64,000 nucleotides of DNA from Sabethes cyaneus (lineage: Eukaryota; Arthropoda; Insecta; Diptera; Culicidae), in assembly GCF_943734655.1 (NCBI RefSeq), contig NC_071354.1:78405838-78469837 (forward strand), written 5' to 3'. Below the pieces are notes generated by a model. That model was not told the DNA's origin, searched no databases, and worked only from the letters and a program-made list of their open reading frames with translations. Shown here in pieces: positions 10,464 through 21,019 of the stretch. Each line of letters begins with the position of its first letter. The first letter of the stretch is position 1. The position numbers and the translations under genes are program-made.

Positions 10464-12374
10464 CAGTGCACAGTGATTCAAACAGCGAAATACGTGATCG
10501 TGTGATATTGCGCCGAAACATAAAGATTTTCGCATGTAATGTCTTTAGGAACATTTCTTGGTATAATAAGCCCCTTCTTGTGAGAGAAATTTTTGGGTGA
10601 TTAATTCCCTTGGAAGTGAGATACGAAATTTATTTTCTCATATATTCGAGATACAGGTGTGGTACTTTCGGCAAAGTTGTTGTAAATATTAATACAAACA
10701 ACTTTGTCAAAGACACCATACTTGTATCTCTTCATGGAAATTATCTATTAAGCGTTATTCGTGGACAAACCCTTTAAAACAGTTTTTAACCCCTGACTTA
10801 TTCTGGTCAATTTTTACGTGTTCATAGTGTTTTAGAAAGTTGTTTATCTTGCTAAAATCAACGTTTCTGTAGAACATTATTATATGTTATTTTCTTAAGT
10901 TTCGGAGATTTTGAGCTTTTTTGGTGAAAAATAGTACTTCTTTGAGCTTAAATATTTCCCAAGGTGGTAAATGGTGGCAGATCAAAAAACTCCTACCTAA
11001 AAGTATAACAAAAAGCCTGTAAAAGCAAGTATCAATTGACTGTATCTGTTTGTATCCTCAAAAGTTATAGTTGTTTTAAAAATCCATCTCAGTCATGTTT
11101 ACAGAACAATTAAACTGTACTTCGGATGCAATAAACGCCATTTTGTTTACGTTGAGAATCGCTTTCTACCAAGTTAAGTTAACAACAATTTTTTCGCCTA
11201 TTTCCGATTCGAAAATTAATGTAAACTCAAAATGGACGCAATTAATAAGAGAAAAGCTTCCAAATAACTAACTTAAGTCTATTTTGTTCAATTTTGCATT
11301 GATCTTTCCTTCCGCATTTTTCCAAAACAACATTTGATGATGAGTCATCTCACCTACACCTTTATTTAACATAATCAACTATATATGACGTACTGCTTAC
11401 TTAGTCATTCCGAGAAAATTCGGTCTTTCATTGAAATTCGGCCATTTGGATTTCGGCCATTCGTGATTCGACCATTTGTGTTTCGGCCATTCGGTACCAG
11501 TCAGAGTGTGTTCTTTTGAAAAGACATCAATCGAAGGAATTGAACAAAATAGGCATAAGTAAGTTATTTGGAAGCTTTTCTCTTATTAATTGCGTCAAAT
11601 AATTTTAAGTCTACATTCATTTTCGATTCGAAAATAGGCGAAAAAATGGCTGGTAACTTAACTTGTTACAAAGAGATTGTCAACGTAAACAAAATGGCGT
11701 TTATTGCATCCGAAGTACAGTTTAATTGTTCTGTAAACATGACCGAGAAGGATTTTTAAAACAACTATAACTTTTGAGGATACAAACAGATACAGTCAAT
11801 TGATACTTGCTTTTACAGGCTTTTTGTTATACTTTTAGGTAGGAGTTGTTTGATCTGCCACCATTTGCCACCTTGGGAAATATTTAAGCTCAAAGAAGTA
11901 CTATTTTTCACCAAAAAAGCTCAAAATCTCCGAAACTTTGAAAAATTACATATAATAATGTTCTACAGAAACGTTGATTTTAGCAAGATAAACAACTTTC
12001 TAGAACACTATGAACACGTAAAAATTGACCAGAATACGTCAGGGTTTAAAAGCTGTTTTAAAGGGCTTGTCCATGAATAACGCTTAATAGATAATTTCCA
12101 TGAAGAGATACAAGAATGGTGTCTTTGAAAAAGTTGTTTGTATTAATATTTACAACAACTTTGCTGAAAGTACTACACCTGTATATCGAATATACGAGAA
12201 AATAAATTTCGTATCTCACTTCTAAGGGAATAAGTCACCCAAAGATTTCTCTCACAAGAAGGGGCTTATTATACCAAAAAATGTTCCTAAAGACACTACA
12301 TGCGAAAATCTTCACGTTTCGGCGCAATATCACACGATCACGTATTTCGCTGTTTGAACCACTGTGCAGTGTGC
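10464..12374. repeat. giant palindrome with ~845-bp arms
   Basis: The left arm (about 10464-11308) and right arm (about 11520-12374) are inverse copies along their full length, with identity that looks above 90 percent by eye. Examples are GTTCATAGTGTTYTAGAAAG and GATACAAACAGATACAGTC in both. A loop of about 210 bp separates them. No protein is encoded. A transcript crossing it would fold into a very long duplex. Confidence 0.85.
11430..11498 (+). repeat. 14-16-bp minisatellite in the palindrome loop
   Basis: Five degenerate copies of a unit like ATTCGGCCATTTGG, which varies to ATTCGACCATTTGTG, fill part of the loop. The arms lack it. Confidence 0.7.
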
Positions 12375-12595
12375 TGTGCCCGGTTCATTGAGCTTTCGGT
12401 TAGCCAATTGAAGGTTAAAATTTAATTTTTAGTAGAAGTCTTGCATGATCTTGAATCTTAAATGTTTTTCCCGATTTTGTCAGTTTCCCCATTTTATCAG
12501 CCCAAAATTCAACATGGTGCTGACAAAATCGGAACATTACTGTAATAATAATAAATTTAACGTTTAGTCAAAAATTAAACAAGTCAATAGGAAAG

Positions 12596-12725
12596 AGAGA
12601 AAGTGTCTGGTGCGAGCCTTGATAAAATGGATGAACTGGAAAATTTCGGTACATGGGCTGAAAATATATTGGGACGTTCAGTGGTAGGTGGCCGGCACCC
12701 ACGCTCTTTCGGTTGGTACCCAAAT
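12596..12725 (-). mobile_element. tRNA-like SINE fragment, copy a
   Basis: Read on the minus strand, this has GAGCGTGGGTGCCGGCC, then CCAATATATTTT and TTTTCCAGTTCATCC. The inverse copy lies at 12850-13000, and a third relative lies on the minus strand at 43020-43150. The GGTGCGAGCCCC word in its partner resembles a pol III B box. Confidence 0.5.
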
Positions 12726-12849
12726 GTTTTACTGACTAAACTTCTGCCTTAGTAAATGTGTGGTGTGTGGTACGTGTGTGGAATGATAGAATTGGTAGAA
12801 ACAAAACTAGGTGTAAAAACAATTAATGTAAGGGTACGGCAGTAGGTTA

Positions 12850-13000
12850 GTCAGTACAACATTCGGTAACGAACCGAAAGAGCGCGGGTGCGAGCCCCAT
12901 CTGCTATTGAACGTCCCAATATATTTTTGGCCATATATTCAGATATTTTCCAGTTTATCCAATTTATCATTCTTCGCACCAGACGCTTCCACACTTTCCA
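12850..13000 (+). mobile_element. tRNA-like SINE fragment, copy b
   Basis: This is the inverse partner of 12596-12725. The order is GTTAGTCAGT (A-box-like), GGGTGCGAGCCCC (B-box-like), CCAATATATTTTTGGCC and TTTTCCAGTTTATCC. The shared 3' body with the copy at 43 kb defines a family. The tRNA origin is inferred from spacing and box similarity. Confidence 0.5.
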
Positions 13001-13239
13001 AAAAAGAGTTTATGCCTTGACCGCGTACAGAGTCAGATACAAGCACGTGAAGCTTAGTTCCTGCATCTCTTCGCAATTCACTAATATCTCAAGTGTTCCG
13101 CAAGGTAGTAATATGAGACCATTTCTTTTTACCTTTGTTATACTATATAACAAAGGTTTAGAAATTGGTCGAAAAACACGAAATAGATCCAATAGAGTCA
13201 CATATACCAATCGATAGGGTTCGACGAACTGAGCAATGT

Positions 13240-13240
13240 C

Positions 13241-13271
<31 letters not shown>

Positions 13272-13299
13272 GTGTATGTGTGTATGTGTGTATGTGTGT
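13240..13299 (+). repeat. TG/TGTA microsatellite
   Basis: A TG run changes into TGTATG repeats. It is followed by two tandem units of about 290 bp (starting near 13320 and 13622) that share CGCCTGTT.CTC.GAGATGG and AACCGATT. This is a non-coding repeat of unknown class. Confidence 0.85.
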
Positions 13300-14074
13300 T
13301 CGCCCCGAAATTTTCAATCGCCTGTTACTCGGAGATGGCTAAACCGATTCGACCGCTTTTACTTTTGTTTGAAAGGTATTATTGCCTAGTATATCACTAA
13401 TAAATAGTTTCGTGGTGTGACTTTTCGTTTAAAAGTTATAAGCAAAAATGTGAAAATCACGTGACACGATTTTCTCCGGAACCACGCAACCAATTTTAAC
13501 GATCTTAGTACCAAACGAAAGCTCTTGCTATTACTAAACGTTTTACCAAGTTTTATTGAAAATGGACAAGCAGTTTAAGAGTTAGCTTTAAAAAACCTGT
13601 TTTGACAAGGTACAAATGAACGCCTGTTTCTCAGAGATGGCCAAACCGATTTAAGCGCTATTAGTTTCATTTGGCAGGTAATATAGCCGGATAGATCACT
13701 ATTGAATGGTTTTTTGATTGGACGTTTAATTCGAAAGTTATGAGCAATCGAATACACCACACCAAAATTAACAATAATTTATAATGATTTTAACCAAGAT
13801 AATTTACCTAATTTCAATTATTTTAATATCAAACGAGAGGTTTTGACACTACGAATATATATACAAAATTTCATAAGAATTGGTTTTACCGGTCAAAAGA
13901 TATTCACCCTTGAACACTCGCGCCAACTGTTGTAACACGGTTACTTGCACGCACAATAGCCCAAAACCAAAGAAAACGTGCGCACTAGACTTTTGGCTAG
14001 GAAAACTTGACTTTAAGTATATCTAACCTTTGGAAGAGTTTCTTAAAATTGAAAGCTCTATCGTCTGATAGAAT

Positions 14075-14432
14075 TTGAATTTTGATTAATCCCCCTAATA
14101 GTGAAATAAAAAAAAATGTTTTTCTTCAGTTTCAATATAACACATTGATGTGTTCTGCAAAGTTTTAGAGCATTTTATTACAAGAAATTTTGCTATATAC
14201 AGTAACCTTCTATCTCTTCAGCGAAGATAGAAAAATCTTATTTATTGTATATGAATTTGTAAAATCAGTTTTTCTATTTTGGCTCCTTTTGTAATTGTTG
14301 TATGACTTTTTCATGTATTATAAAGTTGTACAAATAGTAAAAATACACAACTATACTGAATATAGTATACCTCTATGTTTGCTTGTTTAGGAACTGTAGA
14401 ACTTTGATTATAAAAAATACCCTAATTTTGAC
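14075..14432 (-). repeat. outer inverted repeat, right arm
   Basis: Inverse copy of 6885-7250 and of the stretch just after E1 (about 9486-9540). It shows that the DNA left and right of E1 was once continuous, and so marks E1 and its hairpin as a later insertion. Confidence 0.75.
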
Positions 14433-14700
14433 TCCGAATTTCTCGACTACCAACAGACGGATACATTTTAAACATTTTACATTTGCTGGTAGTTTTGCTG
14501 CATAGAGACAACATTTTTTCATTTGAAGAAACGAGAGAAAATTCCAGTTGGGGCCAATTGTGGTACACCTCACACGCTGCTTGCTTCGTTTCCGTAATGT
14601 CGGTTTATGCTGATCTATTTTCCTAACAATTTAAAGTATTAATGCATTGAATAGTTATGAAATTTTGCTTATAACAAGTTTATTGAATAATGTACGTGAG

Positions 14701-14848
14701 TTAACCCTTTATAAGGCAGTGGCAACTATATTGCCACCAACAAACATTTTTTATTTTGCTTCTATAATTATATTCATGTCATTATAGACGCAAAACAAAT
14801 ATTTTTCGTTGGTGGCAAAATAATTGCCACGGCCTTATAAAGGGTTAA
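14701..14848. mobile_element. TTAA-flanked palindromic MITE (piggyBac-like)
   Basis: TTAA lies at both ends (14701-14704, 14845-14848), with inverted ends CCCTTTATAAGGC / GCCTTATAAAGGG. Almost the whole 148 bp is inverse-repeated around an AT-rich centre. The TTAA duplication and CCCTTT ends fit piggyBac-type non-autonomous elements. Confidence 0.8.
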
Positions 14849-15589
14849 ACAACGATTTGTAACTATATAACAATATGGCATTAAAACACCTACACGTGTT
14901 GTACAAAATACAACAGTGTGAGTACCGAAGGTTAATAAAAATTGATGAAATTTATTCAAGAAAACTTTATTGATGTGAATCAAATAGAATGGCATTACAG
15001 GAAATTATGCATAGTTCAAAAACCTATAAACTAGACCTTTACTACGCAATGTATATGTTAAGAATAATATTTCTTTTTACAACTTACTTTTATTTGCACT
15101 TACTCTCATTAGTAATAACTTACTCAGCGATTACATGAGAAAAGGAACTATTAAAATTTATAAGTGCTTCTATTTGGTTCAAATTTTGTAAACTTATTCA
15201 ATTTCCAAAAATTTTATGTAAACCAAACGCTTCGATTTATATCTCAAATAGCAAGTAAGACCGTATAACAAAGGTTCCTTTCACCACTAGGTGGATTAAA
15301 TCAGGTTTTTCTCTGTATTTTTACGACGCCACTTTGCTATTGGATATCGGTTACCGAGTTGTGAACGATGATGATTGAAAACTATTTTTTATCTGTTGAA
15401 AAAACTGTTAGATTGTCGCTGCCTGAAAGCGTTACTCGATATATTTGTGGATTAATTTAAACGAAACTGGTTGACATTAAGTGTGGCAGAATGTGAGGAG
15501 ATAAATTATGACCGCAATAAAAGCACGATTCTGTTCAACTATCAGATTGAAGAACCGCAGCTCAGGATCTCATTTCGAAAATTAAACCG

Positions 15590-15855
15590 AACTTTAAAGT
15601 TCCTCACTACATCAAATCATTATATTGTGCTCTAGGTCAACCGCTGGCGCTGCTTGAATATTGCAGCTCCTCAACAATTAACATGGAGCCCGTGCATCGA
15701 ACGAGTGCAAAGAAAATTCATCCGGCGTACTTTGCGACATCTGCCATGGCGTAGTCCCGAGAATCTTCCACCATATTTAGATCAGTGCCGCCTACTTGAT
15801 CTTGGCTTGGTTGATTATCGACGTAGAAACCAAGCAGGCAGTATTTGTGGGTAAT
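15590..15855 (+). pseudogene. 3' fragment of a Jockey/I-type LINE reverse transcriptase
   Basis: The translated stretch includes HYIKSLYCALG and LEYCS, then after a frame change IERVQRKFIRRTLRHLPW and LPPYLDQCRLLDL. This matches the C-terminal region of Jockey/I/R1-group LINE ORF2 proteins (RVQRKF, LPWR, LPPY, RCRLL pattern). It is frame-broken and cut off at 15855 by the neighbouring minus-strand RTE copy. Confidence 0.7.
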
Positions 15856-15913
15856 GTCTTCTTGTCTTAATTGGCCTAACATCTTACGACAAGGCCTGCG
15901 CAGTATAATTTCT

Positions 15914-18715
15914 TCATCTATTTCGGTCCATGACAGCTGGTCTCCAGTTCCGCGGACACCCAGTGCTCGCCAGATTTCGCTCCACCTGGTCTTGCCACCT
16001 CGCTCGCTGTGCCCCTCTTCCTCTGGTTCCTACCGGATTTGATGCGAAGACCATTTTTGCAGGATAGTTGTCCGGCATTCTAGCAACATGTCCTGCCCAA
16101 CGTATCCGTCCAGCTTTAACCACTTTCTGAATACTTGGTTCGCCGTAGAGACGCGCGAGCTCGTGGTTCATTCTTCGCCTCCATACACCGTTGTCTTGCA
16201 CTCCTCCAAAGATGGTTCTTAGCACCCGCCGTTCGAAAACTCCGAGTGCTCGTAGGTCCTCTTCTAGCAGTGTCCACGTTTCGTGCCCGTAGAGGACAAC
16301 CGGTCTAATTAGCTTTTTGTACAATATGCACTTTGTACGGGGCTCAAATTGTTCGACCGCAAGTGTTTTGGAGTCCGTAGTAGGCCCGACTTCCACTGAT
16401 AATAAGTCTTTTAATCTCATGGCTGGTATTATTGTCCTCTGTTGCCAGTGAGCCAAAGTATAGGAACTCGTCGACTATCTCGAACGCATCCCCATCGATT
16501 ACCACGGTACTGCCCAAGTGGGCCCTGTCGCGCTCGGTCCCGCCCGCAAGCATATACTTCGTTTTAGAGGTATTTATCGTCAATCCAATCTTCTCTGCTT
16601 CGCGTTTTAGTCTGGTGTACTAATCTTCTACCGCCTCAAACAGGCTTGGCATACACTTTTCGCTTTGATTTTGCTCTTTTGATTACTGCTCCTCAGTCAA
16701 GCAGAACTTGAAAAAGTGGTGTATGGGGCATTTGTAGAACTAGTAATTATCTATAATATTGCTAAAGAAAGTGAAGTTTTATCTTTAGTATTTACGGCGG
16801 TGTAGGGCAGCAATGGCGCTCTTTTTGCTACCAAGAGGGTAGCAGCCTTATAGCGCCATAAATACAAAATGCACAGTAATGCTTACTTCAGCGATATTGT
16901 AGATAATAACAAATTCTACAAACGCCCCATACATCACTTTTTCACATTTTGCTTGGCTGAGATGCAGTAATCAAAAGAGCAAAATCGAAGCGTAAAGTGT
17001 ATGCCAAGCCTGGTCTCAAATGCTCTGTCGTCAGCAAAGCAGATAAATTGACTGGATTTATTGAAAATCGTGCTCCGCATTTCGATCGCCGCTCGTCTTA
17101 TAACACCTTCAAACGCAATGTTGAATAGCAGGCAGGAAAGACCATCTCCTTGTCGTCCCCTGCGGGCTTGGAATGGGTCCGACAATCCACCCGAGATTCT
17201 CACGCAGCACTGGATCACATCCATCGTAGCCATGATAAGTCTAGTAAGCTTACCCGGAAAGCCGTTTTCGTCCAAAATTTTCCATAGCTCTTGTCGGTTT
17301 ACGCTATCATATGCGGCCTTGAAATCGATGAACAGGTGGTGCGTGTGGACTCGGAATTCGCGGCACTTCTGGAGGATCTGCCGCAGGGTGAAGATTTGGT
17401 TCATTGTAGACCGACCCTCCATGAAGCGGGCCTGGTAACTTCCCACAAATCTTTTGGCTATTGGCGATAGTCGATGAAAGATGACTTGGGACAGCACTTT
17501 GTAGGCGGCATTCAGGATAGTGATGGCTCGGTAGTTCTCACAATCCAGCTTATCACCTTTCTTATCGATGGGGGTGGCACACCTTTGGCGCTTGCTACAC
17601 CAATGTGGTCACTTCCTCCGCTATCATGATCCTCCGCCTGCACGCCATTCAGGTGTTCATCGTAGTGCTGCTTCCACCTTACGATCACCACACGGTCGTC
17701 AGTCAAGATACCTCCATTTTTATCTCTGAACATTTCGGCCCGCGGCACAAAGCCTTTGCGAGATCCGTTGAGTTTCTGATAGAACTTCCGTGTGTCGTGA
17801 AAGCGGTACAGCTGTTCGAGTTCTTCGCACTCCTTCTCCTTTTGGTGGCGCTTCCTTTCCTTGAAGAGTCGGGTTTGCTGCCTCCGCTTTTGTTTGTATC
17901 GCTCCACATTCTGATGAGTGGCTCTACGGCCTAGGACGTTCTGCGATACGCTGTTAATGGCTTTCACAGCATTCCAACAGTCCTCAAGAGGGGCTTCATC
18001 CAGCCCACCCTCTTCCGGCAGCGCGGTTTCGAGAGATAACGCGTAGTTTTCGGCGACCTCCGGTTGCTTTAGTCGCGCTAGATTATACCGTGGCGGGCAC
18101 CGGTATCGTATGTTGTTTACAACAGATAGTTTTTGACGTATCCTTACCATCACTAGGTAGTGATCCGAATCAATGTTAGCGCCCGGATAGGTTCTGACGT
18201 CGATAATGTCTGAAAAGTGCCGACCATTGTGATTCTGTCTGGATGGGTGATCTCCAGGTGTACCGATGGTAGAGGTTATGCTGGAAGAAGTATGGCCATG
18301 TTTTTGGAGGCGGCGAAGTCGACAAGTCTTAGGCCGTTTTCGTTCGTTTGCGGGTGAGCGCTGAACCGTCCAATCACCGGTTTGAATTCCTCCTCCTGAC
18401 TAACCTGAGCATTACAGTCCCCGATGATAATTTAGACATCATGTCTTGGGCAGCGTCTATTCACGCTCGTGTATATTGCCGCAGCTTTGGTAGATGGTAT
18501 GACCATCTCTATACGTACGTTCCATCGTTCCTTTCCAGCATACCTCCTGCAGCGCTACGATGTCGAACTTGTTGCTCTTCACTTCTTTAGAAAGCACGTG
18601 AGTACTTCCGAGGAAATTTAGAGACCGACAGTTGCATGTTCGTAATTTCCAATCGTAAGTCCGTTATCGTCGCTTGGGTCTTTGCCGATTGTTCCGATTA
18701 GAGTTATTATTATTA
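15914..18715 (-). pseudogene. broken RTE ORF2 (endonuclease-reverse transcriptase)
   Basis: Recognisable pieces in order are the endonuclease/linker part (SVVNNIRYR, KQHYDEHLNG), the RT palm (FMEGRSTMNQIF, FIDFKAAYDSVNR, GDGLSCLLFN, CFADD) and the C-terminal domain (LYGHETWTLLEEDL, FERRVLRTIFGG, GRIRWAGHVARMPD). The frame is broken by the MITE, by deletions and by frameshifts, so no functional protein is made. The RTE assignment rests on this domain order and the single-ORF layout. Confidence 0.8.
16641..17012. mobile_element. hAT-type MITE inside RTE copy 1
   Basis: The ends are CAGGCTTGGCATACAC and its inverse, and inverse similarity continues inward for well over 100 bp. The flanks are GCCTCAAA (16633-16640) and GTCTCAAA (17013-17020), an 8-bp duplication with one change. 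The uninterrupted paralogue at about 45900 has a single CCTCAAA at this place. An 8-bp duplication with CAGG ends is the hAT pattern. Confidence 0.88.
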
Positions 18716-18756
18716 CTTACGGAGTCCATTGCTTTGATTTTTGCAAACATTCAAGC

Positions 18757-21013
18757 GAAAATGGATCGGAATAATCGGTATCGACCTAGGCGACAAAACA
18801 AGGACGACGAATGGATACTCGGATCTTGGAACTGCAGATCGCTGAACTTCGCAGATGGCGACCGGGTGCTGCTGGAACAGTTTGAACCCCGTAAACTTGT
18901 CATCGTAACTCTGTATCTGTCGCATAGGAGAGAAGGTTTGGAAGATCTGCGGCGGAAAGGCCTAGTTTTACCAGAGCAGTCTCACTACCAACAAATTGAA
19001 AAGTGTTGGGCAATATGCAGAATCACGCGTATCGATCGGGAGGTGATCAACGAAAGAATGTGTCAATTGAGGATAATTACAGCATCATCAGCGTAGACTG
19101 TCCGCACAAAAGACAAAAGTAGATCTGACGACGAGCTGAAAGCGTTCTACGCGAGGCTGGATTCAACGAACGACAACTGTTCGCCACGGGACATCAAGAT
19201 CGTCACCAAATACAGATGAGCAAGAAACCAATTGACCACGACCCTGAGGAGTAAAAAGCGCTAAAAGGAGGACAGAGACCATATTGAATTAGAACAACTG
19301 TTTCGAGTTAATGACACGTGCAAGTTTCCTCGAAACCTGACATGTGTAGAGACGAGGAAGGGAAGCTAATTTCAAACAAGCGTGATAGGTGGAAGCAGTT
19401 CTTCGCTGAATACCACAATGGCGAAGTTGCAAAAGAAGGCGAAACGGTAGTTAACCTAGGCGTGCCCATGAACGATAGTACAGACCTGATCTCCAAGAAG
19501 TCAAACGAAATTTCTGGTTGTCGAAGACCAACAAAACCGCTAGTAAGGACCACCTGCCGGCATAGCTTTATAATCATGGCCGAGAAGCACTGGCAACGGC
19601 TCTACACTAGGGAATTTCGAAGATTTGGGAATTAAAGAAGCTACTGGAGAAATGGATTGAAGGACTGGTTTGTCCTATCTACGAAAATGGTGATCGGCTC
19701 AACTGCTGCAACTAGAACGATGGTAAAAGCCGCCTACAAGATATTCTCCCAGATGCTGCTACGTCGGCTGTTACCGATAGCACAAGGTTTCGTAGGGAAT
19801 TATCAGGTGGGCTCCATGGGGGCTCACGCCACTACAGATAAAATTTTCACTACCTGACAGATCTTGCAGAAATCGACGCCCACATCTTTATTGATTTCAA
19901 AGCATCATACAATACAGTCGATCGAGACCAGCTATGGCAGTTAATGCCCGAACACGGGTTTCTGGACAAAATGCGGCGACTGATCAGAGCTTTATTGGAT
20001 CGAGTGACGGTTGAGATAAGGTGACGGCTCATCCTGAATGCTGCTCAACATCCCTCTTAAGGGGATGACGAGAAGCATGATTTTTACCGATTTTAAGGTA
20101 GCCTACTCCTAGGCTTCGCAAATCGCAAATGATATAATAGCTAGAAACCATGCGATGGGCGAGGCCATTTACACTGAAAACGGATTATAGGAGGATTAGG
20201 CTAAAAATAAATGAGACAAACACGTATCTTCCACGAACAGTAATCTTTGACGGTGACGAACAAAAAGTGGTAAATGAGTTCGTGTATTTGGGATCGCTGG
20301 TGATCGCGGAAAACAACAATGGTAAGAAGATTCAGTGACGTATTCAAGCGAGAAGCCGAACCTACTTTGTCCTTCGCAAAACGCTACGATCAAAAAGCGT
20401 GCGCCGTGGTTGACAACGTACAAAACCATCTTGATGAACTTAAAACTGTTCCAGCTAGCGAAAAATACCGTAAATATCTCTTAACAAATTCAAAATTGTA
20501 ACTAAAGCATGATAAAGTGGGCCCAAATTGATTTTCTATCGTATATAATGGTAATAACTGACATTCATACGATTTTCAGCGCAAAATTGTATAGCATTAC
20601 GAAGCGAGTCGCGCTATTATCGTAAATAAATACTTATATAGTCACAATGCTTATAATTACCCATAATCACGTTAATTGCATCCAAAATAGTATGGATATG
20701 CCAATTTTGTGCATCTATTATGTCTATATGTCTGTACATAATGCTGATTTTTATCATTTATATACATATGAAAACGCTAGCTGGGGTGACACTGCTCACG
20801 GAGGACATACGCGCCCTTCCCGTGTTCGAACGGAAAGTGCTGCGCACGATATATAGCGGAGTACAAGCTGAAGATGGAGAGTGGCAGAGGTCAAGCTGCA
20901 GGAACTGCACTGCTTGGATAGGATTCCATCGTACATCCGGCGAAAGTCGGCAGGCTACATTGGATCGGACGCGCCACAAGGCTGCCGGAAAACTAGTAAT
21001 GGCAATTCATTGA
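18757..21013 (+). pseudogene. decayed RTE-clade LINE, copy C
   Basis: Plus-strand remnants in order: MDRNNRYRPRR and GSWNCRSLNF (endonuclease start), FYARLDSTN (mid endonuclease), MCRDEEGKLISNKRDRWKQ (linker), KAAYKIFSQMLLRRLLPIAQ (RT), YLPRTVIFDGDEQKV (after the RT palm) and VFERKVLRTIYSG (C-terminal). Many stops, frameshifts and deletions are present, and a MITE lies at 20451-20784. It is more diverged than copies 1 and B, so older or a sister subfamily. It sits head to head with copy 1. Confidence 0.75.
20451..20784 (-). mobile_element. CCAGCTAGC-ended MITE, copy 1
   Basis: The ends are CCAGCTAGCG and CGCTAGCTGG. The interior matches the element at 44093-44467 in inverse orientation (shared blocks include GCGACTCGCTYCGTA and CATATCC.TACTATTTTGGA). 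The host RTE frame resumes just after it at VTLLTEDIRAL. No clear target duplication is visible; host bases appear lost. Confidence 0.75.
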
Positions 21014-21019
21014 ATAATT

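Larger units (their letters stand above)
6699..12542. mobile_element. large composite with mariner/pogo-like ends
   Basis: The right end reads GGAACATTACTG followed by TA; the left end at 6699 is a decayed match preceded by TA. Next to each end is the word GATTTTGTCAGC, repeated in the subterminal DNA. A compact 432-bp member with the same two ends lies at 58477-58908, and its left and right halves match 6700-6950 and 12390-12542. The long copy also holds the tandem-array element at 7287-9383 and the giant palindrome at 10464-12374. No transposase was seen. Confidence 0.6.
15857..18745 (-). mobile_element. RTE-clade LINE, copy 1
   Basis: Minus-strand RTE-like element with an AP endonuclease region (about 18725 to 17900) and a reverse transcriptase region (17500 to 15914). 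It shares its 3' end (CTTAATTGGCC on plus) and 5' start with the full-length copy at 45197-48416. Relative to that copy it lacks several internal blocks, near 17560, 17925 and 18465. It is split by an hAT-type MITE at 16641-17012. At its 5' end it meets a plus-strand RTE copy head to head. Confidence 0.85.

Noticed and set aside
11850..12080. 76-codon frame in the right palindrome arm
   Set aside because: The mirrored left arm has no corresponding conserved frame and no homology is apparent.
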